Shown: piece by piece, positions 43,201-50,617 of the stretch
Layout: every line of letters starts with the position of its first letter
Numbering within the stretch: position 1 is the stretch's first letter
Assembly: GCA_938007965.1 (NCBI GenBank)
Contig: CALLMH010000031.1
Span: 1-64,000 of the forward strand
Source: an uncultured Saprospiraceae bacterium
Lineage (GTDB): Bacteria; Bacteroidota; Bacteroidia; Chitinophagales; Saprospiraceae
Direction of reading: 5' to 3'
DNA: 64,000 nt
Translations under genes and position numbers: made by a program
The notes under the pieces: model-generated
Told to the model about the DNA's origin: nothing
Database searches by the model: none
Seen by the model: the letters and a program-made list of their open reading frames with translations, nothing else

Positions 43201-43557
43201 ACGAGTGACGTAGTAATAACATTCGAAGGAAGTAAGATTATACATCATGTTGATCTAGAATTCGAAACTTCGACGAGTGTAGAAGAGCTAGAAGAAGATA
43301 GATTATCCATCTATCCAAATCCAATGTTCTCTAATGCTACGCTCTCAATAGATGTAGTATCGAGTGGAAACTATCAAATGTCTATAATTGATGCCTCTGG
43401 TAAAGTCGTAAGATCATTGGATCTTGGAGTATTACCATCAGGTCCTAATCTAATTGATTTCGAAAGGGATCATTTAGGAGCTGGAAGTTATATTGTACTA
43501 GTACAAAATACCAACCAGAAATCAATCGCAAGACTACCTATAATCATCATTAATTAA
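34207..43557 (+). CDS. Giant T9SS-exported HYR-like repeat protein with C-type lectin domain (3116 aa)
   Basis: A signal peptide (residues 1-28, ILFFFFTLLCCW) precedes an N-terminal region starting AHFRGGTISW and a putative-Ig region. From about residue 367 to 2473 there are some 22 units of 75-100 residues with the pattern C.DITVQLD..G.A.I....VD.GS.DACGI....F.C.D.G...VTLTVTD.NGN.STC...VTVEDNVAP. Unit 6 contains a C-type lectin-like domain (about 840-958) with WIGF, EPNN and LWND. Unit 14 contains another beta-rich insert (about 1616-1775). Two HYR-type domains, a PKD domain (YAWDFGDG, about 2648-2725) and two GWNL.SF...GYW modules follow. The last 85 residues are a type A T9SS sorting domain (SIYPNP..., ending GAGSYIVLV). 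Probable surface adhesin; EPN is the mannose-type motif of C-type lectins, so sugar binding is possible. LytTR genes lie upstream. Confidence 0.93.
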   Translation: MKSKLTLFKKWKILFFFFTLLCCWEVDAAHFRGGTISWNCLGGNQVEYTISTQWEGSFSLGSTGFSYNFNYGDGTSQSLDGTVNFVNVSENWFSQVLVITKTYSSPGQYTSRISSCCRINGLPNGWSSDNFILQSTVNAGPGCNEAPALASPAFINIAPGNNQTCFQLNAVDPENDPFSFSITNGFESGLFPDPSSLWPSGTLSPSGLICVNPTTMPGAPAGGFTNGQLIPFPVKVTDINGNGTIPGDIMLRVSTVTGTPPSWDYTVTPADGSTINFFAGVAGSIALEAEDVDAGNTIDINPSGVPAGAIFTPALPNTSSPNSTTLSWTPTIADVGSHPITLIAQDDAGLQTATSFTIIVQNCSAPVASCMDVTVGVDNVGLLTLDPSSVDDGSTADCGLQSIVVSPNSFDCTDVGSTVPVTLTITDSNGDSDNCTSNVTIADLTPPTPLCDLSVTTTLSGVTGEVDVFAFQMDDASVDNCTAYGDLVFSYSGTDMNDNLRTYDCSDVGFNNVSIWVWDEAGNVSEECFAILQVIDNTAPMCETQDITVSLSHMGFASIVVSDIDDGTSDWCGVDTLYLSDMDFDCDDVGVNVVTLTAEDIYGNVSTCDANVTVEDNGHLHIHCQDITVQLDELGEVTIDPQDLDDVTDPAYDNCGVAGFAASKTSFTCADIGTQVVVMTVTDVNGNTASCNSSVTIEDNVPPTPTCNNISVQLDASGNGSITADILDGGSFDACGIDAAGYSATQTSFTCADLGEVTVTLTVTDTNGNTATCDATVTVEDNIAPIISCQDFDIYLDVNGSATVSSTMADGGTLDNCMVSSFTAGPEEVGCDATDYSEFTLLGDYNGHRYYKSTNLFNFSNAVADAIEHGGMLASIEDASENALAASLGGSSWIGFNDILVEGSFVWYSGEAVTYTSWFGGEPNNLGNEDGTIINFGGSGLWNDVPVNLTYTYILETAIPAVDEVSVVLVAEDQSGNTASCLAIATVIDTISPDAVCQDITVQLDGTGNATITAEEVDNGSNDACGVASLSIDDDAFDCDDVGANDIVLTVTDVNGNISTCLSTVTIEDSVDPIATCQDITIQLDVDGLASISGLDVDNESNDACGIDTMFVDIPEFTCAEVGANTVTLTVVDNNGNEAICISTVTVEDNVDPDCSAMDITIVLDALGNYTVEATDIDDGSFDACGIATYEIRRQFTDFFGNTFFGGWNSDAEFSCDDVGDINVQLRITDNNNNNESVCDAVITINDETSPFMNCQDNITVSLNSDGEGALVGINLLAWWGIFDACGIDQILVDGVPIKLYSCADLGTQSVVVTSIDNNGNQTQCTVDIEIRDEENPECETMDITIYLDETGVASIDSNAVDGGSSDNCSIASITLDNQDFDCTMIDENTVTMTVTDQSGNASTCDAIVTVLDTISPVCATMDIIVQLDADGVASIDSNAVDNASSDACGIAFITLDDQDFTCADIGSPVIVTQTVTDVNGNVSTCTAAVTVEDNVAPQALCHNAVVMLDAAGNGTLDPLDLDNGSNDACGIASITASQTSFDCSEVGVNIITLTVEDANGNVSTCSDTVTVVDNVLPVAMCQDVTIQLDASGSAIVVPSDIDNGSFDVCGIAELCVGKGVETSSLAGTISDSDPTFLIDDLAPSNACIFNTAIFNGCCDIQEGLHHFDQQRFTISAPDTYTFTFNSTDGDFIGVIYDSEFNPLDFCQNIIYGDDDSGTGLDPLIVITLTMAPGDYVLMTSTWDTPTTVDIDYTWDVSSVAGGTVSAFECAPALEYDCSEIGDNTVTLCVTDLNGNVSYCSSTVTVEDNVAPDAMCMDITVQLLADGTASIDSNAVDGGSTDACGIASITLDNQDFTCEDVGSAITVTQTVTDVNGNSSVCTAMVTVEDNVAPDAMCMNITVQLDSDGVATIDSNAVDNGSTDVCGIASFSTDITTFGCADVGDVDVVLTVTDLSGNSSTCDAVVTVEDNVDPIAICQDITVQLDFNGDVTVTGDMIDGGSTDACGIASLAAGAGSTDFDCSNVGANTVVLTVTDVHGNEDTCEATVTVEDNVAPLVNCVNNVEVPLNTNGIGFVTKEEVTGATFDACGVVDTFIIRNDEASHPDFGIENEQLFFSCDDLGLVDVIIRVYDTNGNVEECLTAVNVKDDILPTMECTSTVIYLDASGVAALDSNALDDGSYDNCAIIEFSVSQSDFDCSHLGMNLITMTAEDQSGNSSSCSNGVMVLDTVAPVAMCKDITVTLDALGVASITGDMLDDGSTDACGSLTFSADITSFGCEDVGDNTVTMSVSDGSSNVSTCTSTVTVEDMVAPDCQTQDITVQLDATGNVAITAADVDNGSTDACGIASMSVSPDAFTCAEAGANTVTLTLTDVNGNVSTCTAEVTVVDMVAPMAMCKNITLELGADGTASIDSNAVDNGSTDACGIASFSTDHTTFDCSHLGENTVEMTVVDNHGNESSCTATVTVVDVTGPALTCPADITVNTLPSDCNQNVIMPTLFPTDVCTGSATYEYVSVNITFIETGIDTFALFPVGDTEVTVIATDGFGNTSECSFNITVIDNIDPVITGCDDIGNIIVDGDITQCGANVSWDETLINANDNCSGQGSGVAITSDHASGDLFPVGTTTVTYTATDDSGNTATCSFDVTVNPNVPFADFTFFDASLSVSFTNASTNASSYAWDFGDGNTSAATNPTHIYAAAGTYTVCLTSSDVCGNEDTYCEDVTVADSGNLCIDEITMEEGWNLISFDVDPADSSIGSVFGSSLGTTINYISSYDNGAMIYDPSAPIPALNTLQNIAPGFGYWVLCNADVTIVASGTCIDPSFKKDLDFGWNLVSFIPQAPESPSLHLDDLITPGILEFATTYSPTTSTLIFDPTAPLPFLNTLQTMENGWGYWIKVNAPVSGSDWFGKTEDESSTRSGNTDEWGNAKTSAYDFINGTISGAENGDLIDVVNQDGELVIQLEVVADQYLMTTPLYADDPNTTEEIDGLINGEELNFVFNGSTSDVVITFEGSKIIHHVDLEFETSTSVEELEEDRLSIYPNPMFSNATLSIDVVSSGNYQMSIIDASGKVVRSLDLGVLPSGPNLIDFERDHLGAGSYIVLVQNTNQKSIARLPIIIIN
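35305..41627 (+). repeat. About 22 HYR-like repeat units
   Basis: Units are about 80 residues with conserved DACGI, a mid-unit cysteine (F.C.D.G) and STC before the VTVEDNVAP linker, giving four cysteines per unit. Neighbouring units 11-12 and 15-16 are nearly alike in protein and DNA, which points to recent local duplication. Units 6, 9, 10, 14 and 18 carry inserts or are more diverged. Confidence 0.85.
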
Positions 43558-43574
43558 ATTTAATAACAATATGG

Positions 43575-43605
43575 ACGGGGCAGATATGCCTGCCCCGTTC
43601 TTTTT
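43575..43605 (+). terminator. Rho-independent terminator after the giant HYR-repeat gene
   Basis: ACGGGGCAG and CTGCCCCGT pair over 9 bp with a 6-base loop and are followed by TCTTTTT, starting 18 bases after the stop. It uncouples the next T9SS gene at least partly. Confidence 0.88.
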
Positions 43606-43679
43606 ATCTGCCCCTTATATATCCCTCTTCTATTATATATTCGGGCATACTGATTTGCACAAAAAATAAAATTTAAATC

Positions 43680-44714
43680 ATGAAAAAGACAACACAAATT
43701 ATATATATCACCATTGCCAATTTACTTATTACGATGATAGCTTTCGGACAGCCCTCACCATGGGTTGGAGGCCCAACAACAAATCAAAGCGCAACTTTAT
43801 CTGGAAATGTTTCTATTTTCGGAAATCCAGCTCAAGACGGTGACTATATTGCCGCATTCAATCAAGCGGGTCAGCTGACAGGCGTTGCGCCTATTTTTTA
43901 CGACGGAATGTCCACAGCATTTTTCGCCCTTACAATCTATGGAAATGAAGGTGCGGTAAATACGCTGATGTCTCCAAATGAAAACTTTACTATCCAAGTA
44001 TGGGATATGGATACAGATACCTACTATGAGTTTGGCGATCCAGCTTCTCAGGTGGGTCCTTGGAATAGCCAAAATGGTGGTCCACTTATGAATCTGACAA
44101 TAGATGGAATGCCCGCTATTAATGGTTTTTCAACATTTCCTGTTGATGGAGATAATATACTACCTATAGAATTATCAGAATTTCGTGTTCAAAAAAGATC
44201 ATGCGATAGCTACACTATAGAATGGAAGACCGAAGTTGAGATCAATAATGAGTACTTTTCGATCCAGCGAAGTATTGATAATATCAGTGATTTCAAAACT
44301 ATAGATAGAATGGATGGAGCTGGAAATTCAAATTCTGTAAAAACCTACTCCTACGAAGATAAATTGAATTTCGAAGGCAAACACACGATTTACTATAGAC
44401 TAAAACAGACAGATTATGATGGACGATCATCTTACTCTAATGTGCTTTCCTCCAAATTCGATTGCGGAAATCAGATTCAACTTAAAGCTTTCCCCAATCC
44501 ATTTTCAAATGAAATAAACATAAATGTAGATAGGGACGGAAAACACCAATTTATAGTCCTAGATGCGCAGGGCAGAACCATAGCTAATGCCGATATATCT
44601 GATACAGAAAATTTTAACCTGTCAACGGATGATTGGCCTATTGGACTCTACATTATTAGATATTCATTGAATGGTGAGGTAGTAGAGTCTCAAAAAATAT
44701 TAAAGCAATACTAA
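43680..44714 (+). CDS. T9SS-exported secreted protein of unknown role
   Basis: 344 residues. A signal peptide (LLITMIAFG, cleavage near residue 23, before QPSPW) is followed by a beta-rich domain (about 30-140) with SGNVSIFGNPAQDGDYIAAF, a pattern seen in Bacteroidota exported proteins. A fibronectin-like region (about 165-265, beginning LPIELSEF) follows, then a type A T9SS sorting domain (FPNPFSNEI ... IGLYIIRY ... KILKQY). A segment just before the sorting domain of the giant protein upstream (NGTISGAENGDLIDV) looks related to the N-terminal domain here, so the two may act together. I cannot name an activity. Confidence 0.85.
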   Translation: MKKTTQIIYITIANLLITMIAFGQPSPWVGGPTTNQSATLSGNVSIFGNPAQDGDYIAAFNQAGQLTGVAPIFYDGMSTAFFALTIYGNEGAVNTLMSPNENFTIQVWDMDTDTYYEFGDPASQVGPWNSQNGGPLMNLTIDGMPAINGFSTFPVDGDNILPIELSEFRVQKRSCDSYTIEWKTEVEINNEYFSIQRSIDNISDFKTIDRMDGAGNSNSVKTYSYEDKLNFEGKHTIYYRLKQTDYDGRSSYSNVLSSKFDCGNQIQLKAFPNPFSNEININVDRDGKHQFIVLDAQGRTIANADISDTENFNLSTDDWPIGLYIIRYSLNGEVVESQKILKQY

Positions 44715-44765
44715 ATCTAATGGTCCTAGTTTCAAATTTGTCTTTTCATGTAACCTAGGTGCTTT

Positions 44766-44796
44766 GGGCAGCATTAAAGGGGTGCTGCCCCTTTTG
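44766..44796 (+). terminator. Rho-independent terminator after the T9SS gene
   Basis: GGGCAGCA (44766-44773) pairs with TGCTGCCC (44783-44790), and CTTTT follows. It lies 52 bases after the stop. Confidence 0.8.
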
Positions 44797-44886
44797 ACAC
44801 CATCAGGGTTACTGACAAGTTAATTTAGTTTCAATTTCGTTTGGTAGAGCTCTTAAAACCCTTATGATTTATACCTGGTTTTTTTT

Positions 44887-44932
44887 GGAAGTCCCTTGAT
44901 AAAGTTCAATGGGCTTCCTTTTTCTTATTTTT
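44887..44932 (+). terminator. Second hairpin with T-run in a gene-free gap
   Basis: GGAAGTCCC and GGGCTTCC pair with one bulge around a 15-base loop, followed by TTTTTCTT on the + strand. It may be a backup terminator for the T9SS gene. On the - strand it is followed by A residues, so it would not end the LytT-type gene. The 330-base gap 44715-45044 holds nothing else I can identify. Confidence 0.5.
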
Positions 44933-45044
44933 AAGACCATAATAAATACTACTCCGCGCAATAGACCAAAGCTGTAAGTTGTCATTGAGAAATGACCAAT
45001 AAAATCAGTAATTGGAAAGTAGATTGAGAAACATTATTACTTAC

Positions 45045-45797
45045 TTATCCCTTCAGTCGATCCATCAATCCACGCTTACATCCTGCCGATACAATCAGTT
45101 CTTTGCCACCGTACATAATGACTGATCCACCTTTTCCCTTGATATATTTCTGGATATATTCGAGATTGATTACTGTCGATCTATGAATCCTTACAAATCC
45201 GTAATCGGATAATGCATTTTCATAGAACTTGAGATTGCGGCAGATCATCAGTTTCTGTCCATCAAGAAGATAGAAAGTGGTAAAGTTGTCTGCAGCTTCA
45301 CAATATAAGATCGCACTCATCTTGATGATTTGCATTCCTTCCATGAGTGGAAGCACCAACTTTTGATCTTGGGACTTATCTTTGGTGAAATTGGCTAGAA
45401 GGATTTCTGCCCTGTTTATTTTATCTTTTTGAAGGTAGAGTTGATAAACGCACGCTACAGCTTTTTCGAGTTCTTCGATGTTGATAGGTTTGAGTAGATA
45501 ATGCGCTGCACTTAGGGAGAATGCTTTGACAGCGTATTGACTATATGCGGTGATGAAGATAACCTCGAAGTCTATCTCACCCCACTGATCCAATAGGTCA
45601 AATGCATTGCCGCGCGGCATCTCGATGTCTAGAAATACGACTTGCGGAGCGTGCTTCAGTATCGAAGTGCGAGCTTCCAATATATCTGTACATTCTGCGA
45701 GTAGAGTTACTTTCGGGCAGTATTTAGCCAAGTAATTTCTCAAGATCTCACGGCTATCTTGCTCGTCATCTACTATTATTGCTGTAAGCTTATCCAT
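45045..45797 (-). CDS. LytT/AgrA-type response regulator (REC-LytTR)
   Basis: 250 residues. An N-terminal receiver domain has the acidic pocket VDDEQDS, the phospho-acceptor D57 in VVFLDIEMPRG, and the conserved T/S and K positions (ITAYSQYA, LLKPINIEEL). A C-terminal LytTR DNA-binding domain (about 150-250) has VLPLMEG, YCEAADNFTTFYL and RIHRSTVINLEYIQKY. It is the output partner of the histidine kinase immediately upstream; the genes are 2 bases apart and so certainly co-transcribed. Target genes are not evident from sequence. Confidence 0.95.
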   Translation of the reverse strand: MDKLTAIIVDDEQDSREILRNYLAKYCPKVTLLAECTDILEARTSILKHAPQVVFLDIEMPRGNAFDLLDQWGEIDFEVIFITAYSQYAVKAFSLSAAHYLLKPINIEELEKAVACVYQLYLQKDKINRAEILLANFTKDKSQDQKLVLPLMEGMQIIKMSAILYCEAADNFTTFYLLDGQKLMICRNLKFYENALSDYGFVRIHRSTVINLEYIQKYIKGKGGSVIMYGGKELIVSAGCKRGLMDRLKG

Positions 45798-45799
45798 GA

Positions 45800-47704
45800 T
45801 TATTGGTTTGTAGATGTGATGGGCAATATGATTTTAGCGACTGTTCCTATATTTTCTTTTGAGTCATCTAAGTCAGAGATATAGATGCTGAAATTTTTAT
45901 TATAGGTACTATTCAATACAGCGAGTCTATTGGAGACATTATTCAGCCCTGTGCTTTTATGATTCTTTTGATTTGCAGTTTTGAGTGCTTTTGATTTTTT
46001 GCGGCCGATACCATCATCTGTTATAGTGACTATGATATCATTTTTTTCTTTTGTGAATGATACAGATAGTTTTCCGGTCTCTGTTTTATATCGTAGTCCG
46101 TGCCACACGGCATTCTCTATGAAAGGCTGAATCAGCATCGGGGGTACTTCGACTTCGAGTTCCTGACCGTCGATGTCGCTCTCAAATGTATAGTCAAATT
46201 TGTCTCTGAACCTAAAGTGTTCGAGTTTGAGATATAGTTTATTCAATTCTATTTCTTCTCTAAGTGTAATGAAGTCTTGCTTCGAGTAGTCGAGTACCAT
46301 CCTCATCAAGTGGGAGAACTCTGACAGGTACTTATTCGCCGCTTTTTCATCATTTTTGGCGATGAAGTTATTTACAGAATTGAGTGCATTGAATATAAAA
46401 TGCGGGTTCATCTGAGTACGTAGAGATTTTAGTTCTAGTAATTGATTGGCTCTTTTTTTTGCTTTGATATTTCGATTTAAAAAGTAGAAAAATACGAGTG
46501 ATGCCAATACCAGAAGCGATAGTAAACCTATGACTATCCTCTGTGTGGTCAATTGACTTTTCATAAGATCATTTTCTTTTTCTTGTAGTTTTATATCACT
46601 CTGAGAGATATCAATAGACTTTTGACTTTTTACAATCTCTACTTCTTGTTTCAGTTTGGTTTCTAATTCTGTGATTGATTGTTCCTTGGCTTTTATGTAT
46701 TTATCTAGATCGGTAAATGCAGCATCCGCATTTCCAGCTTTGAGATTGTATTCGTATGATTTCTTGTAGACATCCGCGATAAGTTTAGTTTCAGTAGATT
46801 CATCGATGTATTCTTTAGAGATATCGAGCGCATAGACCATTCCTTCCATGTCGTTCTCTTCTTCATATATTTTGGATAGTCGGAAGTTTTCTTTGGCTAT
46901 ATTACCTCTGAAGTTTTTGTCCTTATATTCTAAGCTATTTTGGATTTCTATCTTTTTCTTGTTGGTCAATTTTTCATTTTCATATAGTTTATCTTGTGTC
47001 TTTTCGACTTGATCCATATCAGACTCGGGCAGGTCGATTTCTTGCGGCATTGTATTATATGCATTTTGGATAGATAGCGCGGCATTCGTAAAGTCATCCA
47101 TCTGAGAATAGACTTGAGATTTCCTAGTTTCTATTTGCACCAATGCCAAGCTATCATTTGATTTCAATGTTTGTAGTCTATTCAGTTCAGCTAGTGCCAG
47201 ATCATTTTCATTATTGAGAATTAGGACATCTATTTTACCTGTTTCGCACTGATATTTTTGGAGATCATCAGTGGAGAGATTTATGCATTTGTCAAAATTA
47301 ATGTTGGCATTCTGCTTATTCTCTTGTTCGAGTGCTAGTATCCCAAGTCTGTAATAGATCAGTGCCTGTTGATCGCCATCCTTCCTTGAGGTGTAGGTGA
47401 GTGCTGTTTTATATCTTTCGATGGCTAGATCATTCTGATTAATATCTTCATAGATCTTCCCCAATATGAAGTAAGCTTCGTCCAGTAAAGCATAAGCGGA
47501 TTTGTCATTTTTATTGGATATAATCTTTTCTATTACTTTTATGGCTGCCGATGGGGAGTCTTCACTTAATCGTTGTGCCTCATCCAACATAGCCGCTGGA
47601 GTTTGCCTTTTCGAGTTATAGGGGGATTTGATCTTTTTTTGTGCCACCAAATTGGTAGAAAATAAGAATCCTATGATCACGAATATGTATTGTGTTTTCT
47701 TCAT
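45800..47704 (-). CDS. LytS-type sensor histidine kinase with periplasmic TPR domain
   Basis: 634 residues. A signal-like N-terminus (IFVIIGFLFSTNLVAQ) is followed by TPR-like helices (about 35-345), a coiled coil (about 345-390), and one membrane span (about 393-415, IGLLSLLVLASLVFFYFL). The cytoplasmic kinase has H435 in MNPHFIFNALNS (His_kinase family), the N box QPFIENAVWHGL and a G box DDGIG. The TPR-TM-His_kinase layout is typical of Bacteroidota, where the TPRs presumably sense a periplasmic partner. It autophosphorylates and passes phosphate to D57 of the adjacent regulator. The gene is divergent from the VWA gene; the 235-base gap has no clear promoter match. Confidence 0.94.
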   Translation of the reverse strand: MKKTQYIFVIIGFLFSTNLVAQKKIKSPYNSKRQTPAAMLDEAQRLSEDSPSAAIKVIEKIISNKNDKSAYALLDEAYFILGKIYEDINQNDLAIERYKTALTYTSRKDGDQQALIYYRLGILALEQENKQNANINFDKCINLSTDDLQKYQCETGKIDVLILNNENDLALAELNRLQTLKSNDSLALVQIETRKSQVYSQMDDFTNAALSIQNAYNTMPQEIDLPESDMDQVEKTQDKLYENEKLTNKKKIEIQNSLEYKDKNFRGNIAKENFRLSKIYEEENDMEGMVYALDISKEYIDESTETKLIADVYKKSYEYNLKAGNADAAFTDLDKYIKAKEQSITELETKLKQEVEIVKSQKSIDISQSDIKLQEKENDLMKSQLTTQRIVIGLLSLLVLASLVFFYFLNRNIKAKKRANQLLELKSLRTQMNPHFIFNALNSVNNFIAKNDEKAANKYLSEFSHLMRMVLDYSKQDFITLREEIELNKLYLKLEHFRFRDKFDYTFESDIDGQELEVEVPPMLIQPFIENAVWHGLRYKTETGKLSVSFTKEKNDIIVTITDDGIGRKKSKALKTANQKNHKSTGLNNVSNRLAVLNSTYNKNFSIYISDLDDSKENIGTVAKIILPITSTNQ

Positions 47705-47939
47705 TCGAAGATAAAGTTAGGATTTATTTATTTAATCGTTTTTTCATGATTTGTTGAGTAATGTGAGTTGCTAAAGTCAGATGGTTCATTCACCAAGTGA
47801 AGTGTACCATTCACGTATTCTGACTATTTTCTTTGCTGATTAGATACCACTTTTGGAATTGTAAATAATCAAATACTTACCTCTCAACTACAGAGATTGA
47901 GTATCATCTTATTCAATTAATCTTATAATCTAATTCATC

Positions 47940-49178
47940 ATGATCTACAGAAACATCTCATTATTTTTTATCATTATCATCGGTTGTTTATCATTTAGTT
48001 ATGCGGCTATTCATTTTACACAGAAATCAAATAATGTCGTAATCAATGGAATCGATCCAATACATATGACATCTGGCATCCCTATTATCAACCCAACTGA
48101 CCCTACAATAAATGTTGCGCCAGTAAAATTAACTGAAAAAGAAAGAAAGAATAACGCCATGCAGATCGTATTACTTCTCGATACGAGTGGATCTATGTCA
48201 GGACTGATCGAGCAAGCAAAATCACAACTATGGAATATACTCAATGAGTTAGCCAAGACTACAAAAGGTGAAGATCTGCCTACCTTAGAGATAGCACTTT
48301 ATGAATATGGAAACACTAGTAGATCAACGGGGAACTATCAAATCCACCAATTGAGCCCATTTACAACGGACATGGATTTGGTGTCTGAGAAGTTATTTTC
48401 TCTAACTACAAATGGAGGAGAAGAGTACTGTGGAGCGGTAATCAAAGCCTCCATCGATGAACTAGACTGGACGAATAAAGATGGTCTCAAGATGATATAC
48501 ATAGCAGGCAACGAACCATTCTCTCAAGGGCCAATCGGATATAGAAAGATATGTGCTACAGCTCAGAGCAGAGGAATATTAGTAAATACGATCTACTGCA
48601 ACGATGGAGCTAAGTATGATGTGAACGACTGGAAATCTGGTGCAGAAGCGGGTGGGGGAGAGTTCTTTACCATCAATCACAATGAGACGACAGCATATGT
48701 AGAGACACCATATGATGATGAGATCAATAGACTGAATCAAGAGTTGAATAAGACGTATCATTCGTTTAACAGTTATGGAGAAGGGAAAGTACAGAACTTA
48801 CACCTACAAGATAGTAATGCAAGCTCCTACAGTAAAGAGAATGCTGCGAAAAGAACAAAATTCAAAGCGAGCAAGCAATATAAAACAGAGGACTGGGACC
48901 TTGTCGAGAATTATAAGAAAGATAAGAAGATTTTAGAAAAGGCAGTGATCAAAGATGAGAGATTGAGCAAGCTATCAAAAGAGGAACTAGAAAAAGAAAT
49001 AGAGCTGATGTCTGAAAAGAGAGAAGTCGTAAAATCCAAAATCAATGATCTAGACAAAAAAAGAACGATTTATAAGAAAGAAAAAATCAAAGCAAAAAGT
49101 AAAGATAACCTTGGGAACTCTATCATCAAGACGGTAAGGAAGCAAGCTAAGAAGAAGGGATATCAGATGGAAGATTGA
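47940..49178 (+). CDS. Von Willebrand factor A domain protein, exported
   Basis: 412 residues. A signal peptide or N-terminal anchor (LFFIIIIGCLSFSYAA; a Cys at 16 is not in a clear lipobox) is followed by a VWA domain (about 74-265) with a complete MIDAS start, DTSGSMS at 81-87, then a serine/threonine region (SLTTNGGEEYCG) and IYIAGNEPF. MIDAS domains bind proteins through a divalent metal. The last 130 residues are highly charged and lysine-rich with coiled-coil character (KLSKEELEKEIELMSEKRE). It is divergent from the LytS/LytT-type pair, but a functional link is not shown. Confidence 0.88.
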   Translation: MIYRNISLFFIIIIGCLSFSYAAIHFTQKSNNVVINGIDPIHMTSGIPIINPTDPTINVAPVKLTEKERKNNAMQIVLLLDTSGSMSGLIEQAKSQLWNILNELAKTTKGEDLPTLEIALYEYGNTSRSTGNYQIHQLSPFTTDMDLVSEKLFSLTTNGGEEYCGAVIKASIDELDWTNKDGLKMIYIAGNEPFSQGPIGYRKICATAQSRGILVNTIYCNDGAKYDVNDWKSGAEAGGGEFFTINHNETTAYVETPYDDEINRLNQELNKTYHSFNSYGEGKVQNLHLQDSNASSYSKENAAKRTKFKASKQYKTEDWDLVENYKKDKKILEKAVIKDERLSKLSKEELEKEIELMSEKREVVKSKINDLDKKRTIYKKEKIKAKSKDNLGNSIIKTVRKQAKKKGYQMED

Positions 49179-49378
49179 GTGATTTCTAGCGTCAAGGAAT
49201 TTAATGGATTTTGAAAGCTGCGAAATATCCCTGTTCATTCCTTTTGAGTGCTGAAAATCTCTAATTATCAACCTTTATGACCGAATGATAAATAATTAAT
49301 ACAATGAGGGGGAGAAGTATCGTATTATGTATATATTTACTTATTCCAATTATTTTCACAATTATTAATCAATTAACT

Positions 49379-49924
49379 ATGAAATTAGAGTGTTTTTTTT
49401 CTGTTTGTTTAGCATTTTTTACCGTTACTTCTATCTTTAGTCAAGTGCCATATACAAAGAAGCAACTAAGCATTAATGCGAGTGAGTATTCTCAATTATT
49501 TATGGATCAGGGAGAGAATACGCTAGATCTTACTTATAGAATTGCAGCGATAGATTCTTCTCATACATTGAGGTTGGCTACGAGCTTTGGTTTTAGTACG
49601 GATGATGATGAACTTTCTAATTTTGCAGTTCGGGTAGGTATTGATAATACGTATAAGGAGAGTGGCAACTGGAAGTTTTACAGTGGATTAGATTTTGCAT
49701 ATTCTATAGTGAGTATCAACGATAGCGACAGATCTTTCACAAAGATTGGAATGATTCCATTCTTAGGGTTTTTGTACCATATAGGTCCTCATTTTTCAAT
49801 CTCAACAGAACCTTCGATCGGTATTTTCAGAGATAGAGTAAATTTTGGTATTGCTGAACCTAGAAATGAATATAAAGTGTCACTAGTGAATTTAGGACAG
49901 ATAAGAATTGGGTTTCACTTTTAG
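49379..49924 (+). CDS. Small outer-membrane beta-barrel-like protein
   Basis: The frame opens at 49304, but ATG at 49379 gives a clean signal peptide (CFFSVCLAFFTVTSIFSQ) and is preferred. The mature part of about 160 residues consists of alternating hydrophobic strands (TLDLTYRIA, TLRLATSFGFS, WKFYSGLDFAYSIV, FSISTEPSIGIF) and ends LGQIRIGFHF. A C-terminal aromatic residue is typical of outer-membrane barrels. It resembles the porin-family beta-barrel proteins of Bacteroidota; function unknown. Confidence 0.7.
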   Translation: MKLECFFSVCLAFFTVTSIFSQVPYTKKQLSINASEYSQLFMDQGENTLDLTYRIAAIDSSHTLRLATSFGFSTDDDELSNFAVRVGIDNTYKESGNWKFYSGLDFAYSIVSINDSDRSFTKIGMIPFLGFLYHIGPHFSISTEPSIGIFRDRVNFGIAEPRNEYKVSLVNLGQIRIGFHF

Positions 49925-49950
49925 CTGGGGGTTAATTCATTACAATTAGA

Positions 49951-49990
49951 CCTCGGAGGTTTCTAAAACTTCCGAGGCCTTGTTTGTTTA
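49951..49990. terminator. Hairpin terminator between convergent genes
   Basis: CCTCGGAGGTTT and AACTTCCGAGG form a stem of about 11 bp with a short loop, followed on the + strand by a T-rich stretch. It starts 27 bases after the barrel gene stop. The opposite strand lacks a strong T-run, so it mainly serves the + strand gene. Confidence 0.7.
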
Positions 49991-50002
49991 TGCCTCTCAC
50001 AA

Positions 50003-50485
50003 TCAATCCACCTTCACAAATTGTAGATTGATCACTTCATTACCTTCTAATACGATAGACAAGGTATAGATACCTGAGGAGAGGTTTGAAATGTCTACCA
50101 CAGAATCAGTAATTTCTGCATCGAGATTGAGTCCCATCGCATTAGAAATTATAGCTGATTTTATGGTTTGTGAATTGGATAGGTCAATTCTTATTTCACC
50201 TTTGGCAGGGTTAGGGTATAGAGTGGTAGTCGTTGGTTGGTACTCTTCCTCTTTTGTAGTTGTAGAAATCTGAACATCCCCATAACAATTGTCGGATTCG
50301 AAGCATCCATTTTCATCTACCTTGAAGTGCCAAACTTGATCTTTTTCACCTATTGGGTTCACACTTCCCATGGCTTCGATATCTCCAGAATCATTACTTA
50401 TTTCCTTTTTTCTTTCAAATCGTAAATTTCTATGTAAAGAAACTCGTTTTGAGAAGTCAACGATATAGTGTTTTCTCTTAGTAAA
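50003..50485 (-). pseudogene. Remnant of a T9SS-exported protein (C-terminal part only)
   Basis: An ATG at 50371 would give 122 residues: DQVWHFKVDENGCF, the segment typical just before the sorting domain of long Bacteroidota secreted proteins, then a type A T9SS domain (LYPNPAKGEIRI ... LSSGIYTLSIV). There is no signal peptide. The frame stays open upstream to a TAA at 50486-50488, and the extra residues (SGDIEAMGSVNP) read like a continuation, yet no start codon is present. This looks like the 3' end of a gene whose 5' part was lost. It could still be expressed as a short protein, but could not be exported as it stands. Confidence 0.55.
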
Positions 50486-50617
50486 TTAGTAGTTTGTAAA
50501 ATAGAGATATGTTGTTAATGGTTGATCTGTAGTGTATTATATGGAAATAATAATAAAGAATCATGCCAGTCAATATGTCTGAATAGCTGTTCCATTTGAA
50601 GAGAAAGAAAATAACGA

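Noticed and set aside
49304-49378. Upstream ATG as start of the outer-membrane barrel protein
   Set aside because: It would put a second hydrophobic segment before the clean signal peptide that begins at 49379.
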